From: HGM11416 sp964532155
Lineage (GTDB): Bacteria; Bacillota; Clostridia; Christensenellales; Borkfalkiaceae
Assembly: GCA_964532155.1 (NCBI GenBank)
Contig: CAZHGN010000031.1
Span: 1 to 16,375, forward strand
DNA length: 16,375 bases
Direction: 5' to 3'
The notes under the pieces were generated by a model. The model was given only the letters and a program-made list of their open reading frames with translations. It was not told the origin of the DNA and made no database searches. This document shows positions 1-6,424 of the stretch, piece by piece. Both the position numbers and the translations under genes were made by a program. Numbering within the stretch: position 1 is the first letter of the stretch; every line of letters begins with the position of its first letter.

Positions 1-46
1 CATCCCCTTTAGGGGTTAAGCTAAAGCCACCACTTTAGTGGTGGAT
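1..46. mobile_element. Possible IS200/IS605-family right-end hairpins (element truncated by window edge)
   Basis: Two perfect hairpins with identical TTTA loops lie side by side: CCCC/GGGG (4-7 with 12-15) and CCACCAC/GTGGTGG (27-33 with 38-44), joined by a short linker. Paired subterminal hairpins of this form are typical of IS200/IS605 right ends, where they are recognised by the TnpA transposase and also form the 3' part of the TnpB guide RNA scaffold. No tnpA or tnpB is visible because the window starts here. The exact boundary and orientation cannot be fixed. A plain terminator is the main alternative, but no T-tract follows either hairpin. Confidence 0.45.
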
Positions 47-195
47 ATTTACTGGTAAGTGGCGGAGCATTGTTGTTTTATAAGTTTTTATGGAAATAAA
101 TGCGTCTTAAGTTTTTTGCGTTTGCCGGTATTTTGGAATTGCCGCGCGCACCGTACACATAGCGGCGCGCACTTTGAGTGACGTTGAAAATATTG

Positions 196-210
196 TTAAT
201 CGACTTATAG
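196..210 (+). repeat. Dispersed motif, copy 1 (TTAATCGACTTATAG)
   Basis: This copy of the spacer motif GATAATCGACYTATAG differs from the consensus only at its first bases. It is followed by a C/G stretch and a T6 run, as in some other copies. Function is unknown. Confidence 0.4.
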
Positions 211-287
211 CGCGGTTTTTTGTCAGTTTATTCAACGCCGCATTCTCCTTCGGTCGGCTTGCGCCGACGGAGGGGTATGGGTGCAAA

Positions 288-338
288 CAAAAAGCCGTCG
301 CGGAGGGCGCCGAGGTTTGGTTTTGCGCCGACGGTTTT
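288..338 (-). terminator. Candidate second terminator (possibly bidirectional) behind the ABC fusion gene
   Basis: CCGTCG (295-300) pairs with CGACGG (329-334). An A-run lies on the left (T-run on the minus strand) and TTTT on the right, so either strand could use it. The loop is long (28 bases), which makes it weaker than the neighbouring hairpin. A third short hairpin (GTCGGC/GCCGAC, 253-268) lies further left without a T-tract. Confidence 0.35.
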
Positions 339-344
339 CTTATA

Positions 345-377
345 CAAAAAACGACCTCTGGCTATAAGCCGAGGTCG
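345..377 (-). terminator. Rho-independent terminator of the ABC fusion gene
   Basis: On the minus strand CGACCTC pairs with GAGGTCG (352-358 with 371-377), with inner GGCT/AGCC pairs closing a three-base loop, followed by a six-T run (346-351). It starts about 30 bases after the stop codon at 407. Confidence 0.8.
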
Positions 378-406
378 AATATTTGCGGTGAGTTTGTAAA
401 TCGCGG

Positions 407-3163
407 TTAGTCTGTTCTGAGCGCTTCTACCGGATCGCGCTTGGATGCGAAGCGGCTGGGGATAATTCCCGCAATCAGCGTTAGGAGCACGCTTATAACG
501 ACGAGCAAAACGCCGCCGAGAGCGGGTAGGGAAGCAACGTTCGGAATACCGGCAAGGCTGTTGATAATTATGCTTATCGGAATATTTAGTATTAGAGTTA
601 TTGCTATGCCGATTGCTCCGGAAATAAAGCCGATGATCATCGTTTCGGCGTTGAATACTCTGCCGACATCGCGCTTGGACGCGCCGAGTGAGCGCAAAAT
701 ACCTATTTCCTTGGTGCGTTCGAGGACGGAGATGTAAGTAATTACGCCTATCATAATTGACGAAACTATGAGCGAAATGGATACGAATGCTATTAGCACG
801 TACGAAATCGCGTTGACGATCGTCGTAATCGAACTTACCATCATACCGATATAGTCGGTGTATTGAATTTTCTTGCTCGCGTTTTCAAGACTCGTATTAT
901 AGCCGTCGATAATGCCTATTACGTAGTCCTTGTTTTCAAAGCTCGTCGGAATGAAAGAAATCGACGACGGTTTGTTTTTATCGACGATGCCGAGGTCGCT
1001 AAAAATGTCCTTTTCGATAGTCGACGTTTCGACGATCTTATCTTCGTCTTCTTTATAAAGCACGTTAAAACCGTAGGACGCGCCCGAGCTTGTGTCGATC
1101 GTAGTCGTAATTTCGGGATCGTTTGCATAGGCCATTTGGTCACGCGTTGCAGGCAGTTCGATAAGCCGTTCTATAAGGCGTGCCGTAAGTTGCGGTGTGT
1201 AGTAAATATACCTTGATAAAGCGCCTTCGTTTACGTTCTTTTTCCGTCTGATAACGGACGTAACTTTGAGTTTTATGGGTTTATAACCGTCGGTAGGCTC
1301 GAATTTGGACTTATAAAAATCGTCGTCTATTTCTTCCTCCTCTAACACTTTATAGCGGTTATACGTTTTGGTCCTGCTTACGGTTTGACCGTTTTCGTCC
1401 GTATATTCGATATCAACGTCCGTTTGTCCGTTTGGTACGTAAAAGTCGCCGTTTAGCAATAGGTTAAACTGTCTGCCGTCGATAAGGTCGTTAATATCGA
1501 AGGTGCGCTTAATGCCGTTTGGCAAGGTGTCTTTAAAAAGCTCCTTCATGATTCCGTCGAGCTCGTCTTGATAATCGGTCTTACCGGTCAGCTTATACTG
1601 CATCGTATACGCCATTTCGGTGAACATATACCGCACTTCTTCGTCGGTCATAACGCCCATCATGAACAGCGCGTAGTCGGGAATGTTGTTATATTCGTCA
1701 ACGACGACGGTGAGGGGGTAACTTCCGTCCTCGAGTACGTCTTCGTGAAGAGTTCCTGCGAGCACGTCGTACTGAGAACGGACGAGATCCATACTGCCGG
1801 TAAGTTCGCCCCAAGTGCCGCTCGACTCCATCATTTGCTTGAATTGCTCATAAAACGGTTCGAATATGCTTCTTAAACTGCCGTTTTGTATATATCGTTC
1901 TATCGGACCTATCCAATTTACTTGCTTATAACTGTCGGTCGAGCCGTTCACGTTCTCTTTTTGGTAAAGATTAATAGGAAAGTCGTAGGTGTAATTGACC
2001 GCAGAAATCTTTTCGGGATCAATAAGTTCGGGGTTTTTATCGAGGTAAGCCTTGAAATCGTCGAGGTTGTTGGAGTTCACGCTCGACGAAACGGAGTCGA
2101 GCATTCCGCCGAACAGCTTGCCCGAATGGATCTTGCCGTCGCTCGGATATTTTTCGCCCTCGGGCGTTTTATTGGAGCCCATAAACGAGGTTACGAAACC
2201 GGTCATCGAAAATTCGTTTCTCGAAATCTTTATCGGGTAGTTGGAAAGAGTGTTACGCTGCACGTCTGCTATATAACTATTGAAACCGGCAGAAAGGGAG
2301 AGAATAAGCGCTATTCCGATTATGCCTATCGAGCCGGCAAAAGAGGTTAGCGTGGTTCGCGCTTTCTTGGTCGATAGGTTTTTGAACGAGAGCGAAAGTG
2401 CCGTTTTCAGACTCATAGACGGCTTTTTCTCTTTTTTAGCGGAGTCTCTAAGTTCGCGCTCGGCGTTTTTTTCTTGCTCGGTATATTCGAACGGATTGGT
2501 GTCCTCGCGGATGCGACCGTCTTTTAGCCGAATGATGCGGTCGGCGTACCGGTCGGCAAGGTCGGGGTTGTGCGTAACCATAATAATCAGTCGGTCTTGC
2601 GACAGTTCTTTTAAAATATCCATGACCTGAACGCTCGTCTCGGTGTCGAGCGCGCCCGTCGGTTCGTCGGCAAGAATGATGTCGGGATCGTTGACGATAG
2701 CCCTTGCAATCGCAACCCTTTGCATTTGTCCGCCCGATAATTGCGTGGGCAGTTTGTTTAATTTGTCTTCGAGCCCAACTCTTTTTAACGCGTCCGCGGC
2801 ACGCCTCTTGCGTTCTTTCGTCGAAACGCCCGAAAGCGTGAGGGCAAGTTCTACGTTTTCGAGTATGGTTTGGTGGGGGATAAGGTTGTAGCTTTGAAAA
2901 ATAAAGCCGATAGAGTGGTTGCGGTAGCTATCCCAATCGCCGTCGTCGTAAAGCTTGGTCGAAACGCCGTTTATCACGATATCGCCCGAGGTGTAACGGT
3001 CGAGCCCGCCGACAATATTCAAAAGCGTGGTTTTTCCGCAACCGGACGGACCGAGTACGGCGACAAATTCGCTTTTTCTGAAGCTGAGGTTGATACCCTT
3101 AAGCGCTTCTACCGTTTGATCTCCTGCGATATAGTTTTTTACAACGTCTTTTAACTGAAGCAT
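407..3163 (-). CDS. Fused ABC transporter ATPase/FtsX-like permease (MacB-type)
   Basis: This 918-residue protein joins an ATPase and a permease. The N-terminal ABC domain has Walker A GPSGCGKT (38-45), Q-loop Q90, signature LSGGQMQR (142-149), Walker B IILADEP (162-168) and switch H198. A first membrane helix follows at about residues 280-300, then an extracytoplasmic region of more than 400 residues, then three helices forming an FtsX domain that contains SVLERTKEIGILRSLGAS. This is the MacB/LolCDE mechanotransmission architecture, which acts on lipids, peptides or antibiotics at the membrane rather than by classical import. The substrate cannot be read from sequence. I start at the internal Met because GGAG lies seven bases upstream; the longer form beginning at 3223 has no such site. 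In many relatives ATPase and permease are separate genes, so this is a one-gene exporter. Tandem terminators follow. A TATAAT-like -10 (minus strand, 3240-3245) is the only promoter hint. Confidence 0.88.
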   Translation of the reverse strand: MLQLKDVVKNYIAGDQTVEALKGINLSFRKSEFVAVLGPSGCGKTTLLNIVGGLDRYTSGDIVINGVSTKLYDDGDWDSYRNHSIGFIFQSYNLIPHQTILENVELALTLSGVSTKERKRRAADALKRVGLEDKLNKLPTQLSGGQMQRVAIARAIVNDPDIILADEPTGALDTETSVQVMDILKELSQDRLIIMVTHNPDLADRYADRIIRLKDGRIREDTNPFEYTEQEKNAERELRDSAKKEKKPSMSLKTALSLSFKNLSTKKARTTLTSFAGSIGIIGIALILSLSAGFNSYIADVQRNTLSNYPIKISRNEFSMTGFVTSFMGSNKTPEGEKYPSDGKIHSGKLFGGMLDSVSSSVNSNNLDDFKAYLDKNPELIDPEKISAVNYTYDFPINLYQKENVNGSTDSYKQVNWIGPIERYIQNGSLRSIFEPFYEQFKQMMESSGTWGELTGSMDLVRSQYDVLAGTLHEDVLEDGSYPLTVVVDEYNNIPDYALFMMGVMTDEEVRYMFTEMAYTMQYKLTGKTDYQDELDGIMKELFKDTLPNGIKRTFDINDLIDGRQFNLLLNGDFYVPNGQTDVDIEYTDENGQTVSRTKTYNRYKVLEEEEIDDDFYKSKFEPTDGYKPIKLKVTSVIRRKKNVNEGALSRYIYYTPQLTARLIERLIELPATRDQMAYANDPEITTTIDTSSGASYGFNVLYKEDEDKIVETSTIEKDIFSDLGIVDKNKPSSISFIPTSFENKDYVIGIIDGYNTSLENASKKIQYTDYIGMMVSSITTIVNAISYVLIAFVSISLIVSSIMIGVITYISVLERTKEIGILRSLGASKRDVGRVFNAETMIIGFISGAIGIAITLILNIPISIIINSLAGIPNVASLPALGGVLLVVISVLLTLIAGIIPSRFASKRDPVEALRTD

Positions 3164-3470
3164 GAATTTACTCCGTGGGCGGCGTTTGGCTAAAACCGCG
3201 CATTTTGCCCACGCTCCCATCATTATGTTTATAAAATTAATTATAGCATTTATTTAGTTAATTTTCGGTAAATAATAAGACTGCAAGATAAATCGATATG
3301 CTTGTTTATGCGTATAATGCGCGCGTTCGCAAAAGGCTTGCACTCGTGTATGTTATATGTATGACGGCGTACGTTTTTTTGCGTATGCGCTTTGCAAACG
3401 AATTTTGCTTTGAGGGGAAATAGTGCCCTAAAAAGCGTTCGTTGCGTATAATGAAAGGGAAAAAGGTTAA
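3164..3470. other. Intergenic region between divergent genes
   Basis: This 307-base AT-rich spacer has no gene. It holds a minus-strand TATAAT (3240-3245) without a convincing -35 for the ABC gene. It also holds two copies of GCGTATAATG (about 3311 and 3445). The second copy gives a plus-strand TATAAT at 3447-3452 close to the ferritin-like gene, with a poor -35 (TGCCCT) and a very short implied leader. Confidence 0.4.
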
Positions 3471-3965
3471 ATGAACGTGGAATTTTCTTTGCCGCTGCCG
3501 TATCCGAGCGTTTGCGGCGGTTCCGACGAGCGCGATTGCGTTAGGTTATACGACTTGTATGCAGGCAGATTTTCGGAAATGACCGCCGTTTGCGGCTACG
3601 TTTATCAAAGCGCGATTGCTTTGGACGAACGTCTCGTGCGGGCGCTAAGAGGGATAGCGGCTGTCGAAATGCATCACCTCGATCTTTTGGCGGGTGCGAT
3701 CGTGCGGTTAGGCGGCGATCCCGTTTTTGCCGGCAGACATAATTTTTTTTCGGGCAGATACGCCGATACCGAAAGAGACGTTCTCGCTTTTTTGCAAAAC
3801 GACGTTTACGCCGAAAAAAACGCCGCCGCCGAATATCGACGCGTAGCCGAACTTACGCATGATTGCGGGCTTAAGGAACTTTTATATCGAATTGCCCTCG
3901 ACGAGGACTTGCACGTCGATATTCTGTCTTGCGAATACGAGCGTGTTTTGCAATCCGAATCGTAA
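3471..3965 (+). CDS. Small ferritin-like di-iron protein
   Basis: This 164-residue protein has the four-helix di-iron pattern: E36 in helix 1, E66xxH69 in helix 2, E115 (or E121) in helix 3 and E145xxH148 in helix 4. That is the ferritin/rubrerythrin ligand layout. There is no rubredoxin CxxC domain and no signal peptide, so it is a cytoplasmic ferritin-like protein of the rubrerythrin/Mn-catalase fold group. The first ~20 residues are not helix-like. A role in peroxide reduction or iron handling is inferred from the fold and from the feo and rubrerythrin genes a few kb away; the sequence alone does not name the reaction. AAGG lies four bases before the ATG. No clear terminator follows; the group II intron relic begins about 75 bases downstream. 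Confidence 0.75.
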   Translation: MNVEFSLPLPYPSVCGGSDERDCVRLYDLYAGRFSEMTAVCGYVYQSAIALDERLVRALRGIAAVEMHHLDLLAGAIVRLGGDPVFAGRHNFFSGRYADTERDVLAFLQNDVYAEKNAAAEYRRVAELTHDCGLKELLYRIALDEDLHVDILSCEYERVLQSES

Positions 3966-4038
3966 ATAGGGAAGTGGGAGTTGCCGGTTGAGTGTGATTT
4001 TTAACGAAAAAACTAATAACGGCATTATTTATGATTTA

Positions 4039-4116
4039 ACCGCCGCGTAGAGAACTGTACGCACGGCGGTGTGAGATGTCTGCTACCCTCGGTTAACGGG
4101 CAGATTCCTACTCGAT
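4039..4116 (+). mobile_element. Group II intron 3'-end relic (domains V and VI)
   Basis: A 32-base domain-V-like hairpin occupies 4039-4070: nine-base lower arm, GAAC loop (4052-4055), two-base CG bulge (4060-4061) and closing CACGGCGGT, followed by GTGAGA. A domain-VI-like stem (TCTGC/GCAGA, 4079-4104) follows, then TTCCTACTCGAT, whose CTAC A matches the branch-point position and whose AT matches the usual 3' splice end. These agree with bacterial group II introns from memory. Two mispairs in domain V (C/A in the lower stem, G/G in the upper stem) and the absence of any reverse transcriptase or recognisable 5' domains within the ~75 bases back to the ferritin-like gene indicate a decayed fragment. 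Confidence 0.65.
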
Positions 4117-4443
4117 TTACTCTATGACGCGATATCCGTGTTTTTCCGCATTGCCCAATAAATAAAGGGATGTATTGCAACTTATAATCAAAATATTAAC
4201 TTAGCATGTACAACCTTGTAAAATAAAAGCATCTAAATTTATCGCAATTTAATAAATCAAAGTGCCGATAATCGACTTATAGGGAGGTTTTTGCTATTTT
4301 TCGTTAAGGGCTAAGGATATTGCCGCGCGATACCTATGCTGTTGCCGCGCGGGCTTTAACGCCTATCGGCGCACGCTCCGTGTTGCGGTACAGAAAAATA
4401 TGGAGCACGCTTCGGGTGTTAAAATACACGATAACTTAATAGC
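4117..4443. other. Intergenic region downstream of the intron relic
   Basis: No gene is supported. The first 84 bases contain a minus-strand open stretch ending in LLGNAEKHGYRVIE and a stop, which could be the tail of a broken gene. Further on are one copy of the dispersed GATAATCGAC motif (4267-4282) and two direct copies of TTGCCGCGCG (4320-4329, 4342-4351), which also occurs at 139-148. Confidence 0.4.
4267..4282 (+). repeat. Dispersed motif, copy 2 (GATAATCGACTTATAG)
   Basis: This is an exact match to the spacer-motif consensus, followed by GG and a T-run as at copy 1. Confidence 0.45.
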
Positions 4444-4477
4444 AAAAAAACGACCGCCTTGTGAAAAGGGCGGTCGT
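4444..4477 (-). terminator. Rho-independent terminator of the UgpC/MsmX gene
   Basis: On the minus strand CGACCGCC pairs with GGCGGTCG (4451-4458 with 4469-4476), followed by seven T. It lies 28 bases after the stop codon and is the strongest type of intrinsic terminator. Confidence 0.88.
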
Positions 4478-4503
4478 AAAACAATTTAGTTTAATGTGAT
4501 TGA

Positions 4504-5883
4504 TTATTGTTCGTCGGCTCCTTGAACGTCGTCAGCCGTTTCTTCGGATTCTTCGGTTTCTTCGGTTTCTTCCGTCTTGTCGGCTTTCTTTTTGAGTAAC
4601 CAACCGAAAAGAGGTTTCTTTTCTTTTACGACGGGAGCGCCGGGGATAACTTCGCCTGCGGCGATTCTTTCAAGCTCTTTTTCGGGAACGTAAGCCTTGG
4701 TACCTTCGCCGGAGAGAATGGTGAGTTCGGTGTCCTTATCGAAGAGGTGGCAGTGCATAATGTCGATAGCGAGTTCGATCTTTTGACCTCTTTCGGTAGC
4801 CGTTCTCGAATCGACGCGAGCGATCATTTGAGTTTCGTTTTCGACGAGGCTCTTGATCTTGCCGTCTTCTTCGGTGTCGATATCGCCTTTATCGAATACG
4901 CAGTAGAGTTGAGTTTCGGCGCCGAGTTTTTCGACTACGTCGACGACTACGTTGACTACTGAATCTTTAGAGGTAGCGATGAAGTTTGCTTCGTCGTGCA
5001 TATCTTCGGGGCGAACGCCGAATATAACGGGCTTGCCGGTATTGAGATATTCGTCGAGATTTTCGATCTTTTCGGATTTAGCCCTGGGAAGAACGACGGT
5101 GTTACCCTCGAATTCAACGCAAACTCTTTCCTTAGTGCCGGTAAGAACGGCGTCGAAGAAGTTCATTTGCGGAGTCCCGATAAAGCCTGCAACGAATTTG
5201 TTTGCGGGGAAATCGTAAAGTTTTTGGGGGGCGTCAACCTGCTGAATGAAGCCGTCCTTCATAACTACGATACGGGTACCCATGGTCATAGCCTCGACTT
5301 GGTCGTGCGTAACGTAAATAAAGGTAGTTGCAAGACGGTGGTGGAGTTTGGTTATCTCCGTCCTCATCTGTGCGCGGAGCTTAGCGTCGAGGTTGGACAG
5401 CGGTTCGTCGAGAAGGAATACCTTCGGTTCACGAACGATAGCTCTTCCGAGCGCAACCCTTTGTCTTTGACCGCCGGAAAGCGCTTTCGGCTTTCTTTGG
5501 AGATAGACTTCGAGGCCGAGAATTCTTGCCGCTTCTTTAACGCGTGCGTCGATTTCGTCCTTGGGCATTTTGCGAAGCTTAAGACCGAACGCCATATTGT
5601 CGTAAACGGTCATGTGCGGATAGAGCGCGTAGTTTTGGAAAACCATCGCGATATCTCTGTCTTTCGGCTGAACGTCGTTAACGAGTTTGCCGTCGATATA
5701 AAGTTCGCCGTCGGTGATCTCTTCGAGACCTGCGATCATACGAAGGGTGGTGGATTTTCCGCAACCGGACGGACCGACGAAAACGATAAACTCTTTATCG
5801 TCGATTGCCAGCGAGAAATCGGTAACGGCGGTTACGCCGGACGAATATACCTTATAAATGTGCTTAAGGTCAAGACTTGCCAT
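4504..5883 (-). CDS. ugpC: Sugar ABC transporter ATP-binding protein, UgpC/MsmX/MalK family
   Basis: This 459-residue ATPase drives carbohydrate uptake through partner permeases. It has Walker A GPSGCGKS (37-44), Q-loop Q83, signature LSGGQRQR (135-142), Walker B FLLDEP (156-161, D159/E160) and switch H193 in YVTHDQVEAMTMG. A TOBE-type regulatory region follows from about residue 235, including FGVRPEDMH. Family members are usually about 360-380 residues; this one adds a C-terminal tail ending in repeated TEE/SEE acidic units. No permease or binding protein is adjacent, and it has its own promoter and terminator. This fits a shared, multi-transporter ATPase of the MsmX type (known in Bacillus) better than a dedicated one. 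The gene symbol marks the family, not the substrate. GGAGGAACTT directly precedes the ATG. Confidence 0.92.
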   Translation of the reverse strand: MASLDLKHIYKVYSSGVTAVTDFSLAIDDKEFIVFVGPSGCGKSTTLRMIAGLEEITDGELYIDGKLVNDVQPKDRDIAMVFQNYALYPHMTVYDNMAFGLKLRKMPKDEIDARVKEAARILGLEVYLQRKPKALSGGQRQRVALGRAIVREPKVFLLDEPLSNLDAKLRAQMRTEITKLHHRLATTFIYVTHDQVEAMTMGTRIVVMKDGFIQQVDAPQKLYDFPANKFVAGFIGTPQMNFFDAVLTGTKERVCVEFEGNTVVLPRAKSEKIENLDEYLNTGKPVIFGVRPEDMHDEANFIATSKDSVVNVVVDVVEKLGAETQLYCVFDKGDIDTEEDGKIKSLVENETQMIARVDSRTATERGQKIELAIDIMHCHLFDKDTELTILSGEGTKAYVPEKELERIAAGEVIPGAPVVKEKKPLFGWLLKKKADKTEETEETEESEETADDVQGADEQ

Positions 5884-5918
5884 AAGTTCCTCCGAGGAAT
5901 TACTTTTTTTACCCGAAT

Positions 5919-5947
5919 ATTATACTATATTGTAAATAAAAAAGCAA
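5919..5947 (-). promoter_or_regulatory. Vegetative promoter of the UgpC/MsmX gene
   Basis: On the minus strand: TTGCTT (5942-5947), 17-base spacer, TATAAT (5919-5924). The leader to the ATG is about 30 bases and carries the GGAGG site. Confidence 0.8.
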
Positions 5948-6020
5948 TGGGCAAATTGCTCAATTTATGGCGCCCTATATTGTGTAATTTGCACTAAAAA
6001 CTTTAAAATATACAGGGCGT

Positions 6021-6051
6021 AAAAAAATACGGCGACGCCAAGGTCGCCGTA
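6021..6051 (-). terminator. Rho-independent terminator of the feo operon
   Basis: TACGGCGAC pairs with GTCGCCGTA (6028-6036 with 6043-6051), followed on the minus strand by seven T. It lies about 95 bases after the last gene of the operon. A smaller hairpin (AGCGC/GCGCT, 6128-6143) with T6 on the plus strand lies between. Confidence 0.85.
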
Positions 6052-6146
6052 CGGATAGGAAAAACAACACGCACGTTTAATCGGTTTATTCAAAGACTTT
6101 TTATCATGCGTTAGGGTAAACTTTTTTAGCGCTCCGAGGCGCTTTT

Positions 6147-6338
6147 TTAACGTTTCGGGGGCGTTTCCGTTTGAGCGTGGCATTTATTGCAAAGCGCGCA
6201 AGCCGAGCAATTACAACCGCAAGACGATTTGCCTTTCTTTTTGTTTTTTATAAGTCCTACGGTGATTGCGGTTAGGATGGCAACGAGTACGATCCCGACG
6301 ATCAAGCCGCCCCAATTGTTACTTAGCCATTCAAGCAT
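6147..6338 (-). CDS. FeoB-associated Cys-rich membrane protein
   Basis: This 63-residue peptide has one membrane helix (about residues 10-30), a Lys-rich stop-transfer stretch (31-37) and a cytoplasmic cluster of six cysteines (40, 42, 44, 47, 50, 53) in CGCNCSACALCNKC, ending in a hydrophilic tail. This is the pattern of the small FeoB-associated family found next to feoB in Clostridia; its biochemical role is unsettled (a FeoC-like or metal/redox accessory role is suggested by position). I start at MLEWL because GGAGG lies seven bases upstream; the form ten residues longer has no site. It is the last gene of the feo operon, 86 bases after feoB. Confidence 0.85.
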   Translation of the reverse strand: MLEWLSNNWGGLIVGIVLVAILTAITVGLIKNKKKGKSSCGCNCSACALCNKCHAQTETPPKR

Positions 6339-6366
6339 ATTTCGTCCTCCGAAAGTTTTTTCAACC

Positions 6367-6409
6367 AAGTTAGGTCGGCTACTATTATTCGGTAACCGAC
6401 CTATAACTT
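6367..6409 (-). other. Intercistronic hairpin between feoB and its Cys-rich partner
   Basis: AAGTTAGGTCGG (6367-6378) pairs with CCGACCTATAACTT (6396-6409), giving 12 pairs with a two-base bulge and a 17-base loop. No T-run follows on the minus strand, so it is not a normal terminator. An mRNA stability, processing or partial attenuation element is possible. Confidence 0.5.
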
Positions 6410-6424
6410 AGCCGTTAGGTGTGT

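Noticed and set aside
174..410. 78-codon plus-strand frame at the left end
   Set aside because: It starts at TTG with no ribosome binding site and runs through two minus-strand terminator hairpins, which explain its sequence.
4317..4400. Structured small RNA in the GC-rich spacer
   Set aside because: The GC-rich direct repeats do not form a convincing stem, and no promoter or terminator frames them on the plus strand.
4996..5997. 333-codon plus-strand frame opposite the UgpC/MsmX gene
   Set aside because: It is a mirror frame of a clear ABC ATPase with complete motifs, and it has no promoter or ribosome binding site of its own.
5965..6183. 72-codon minus-strand frame after the Cys-rich peptide
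   Set aside because: It overlaps the end of the Cys-rich gene and spans the strong feo terminator at 6021-6051, with no ribosome binding site.
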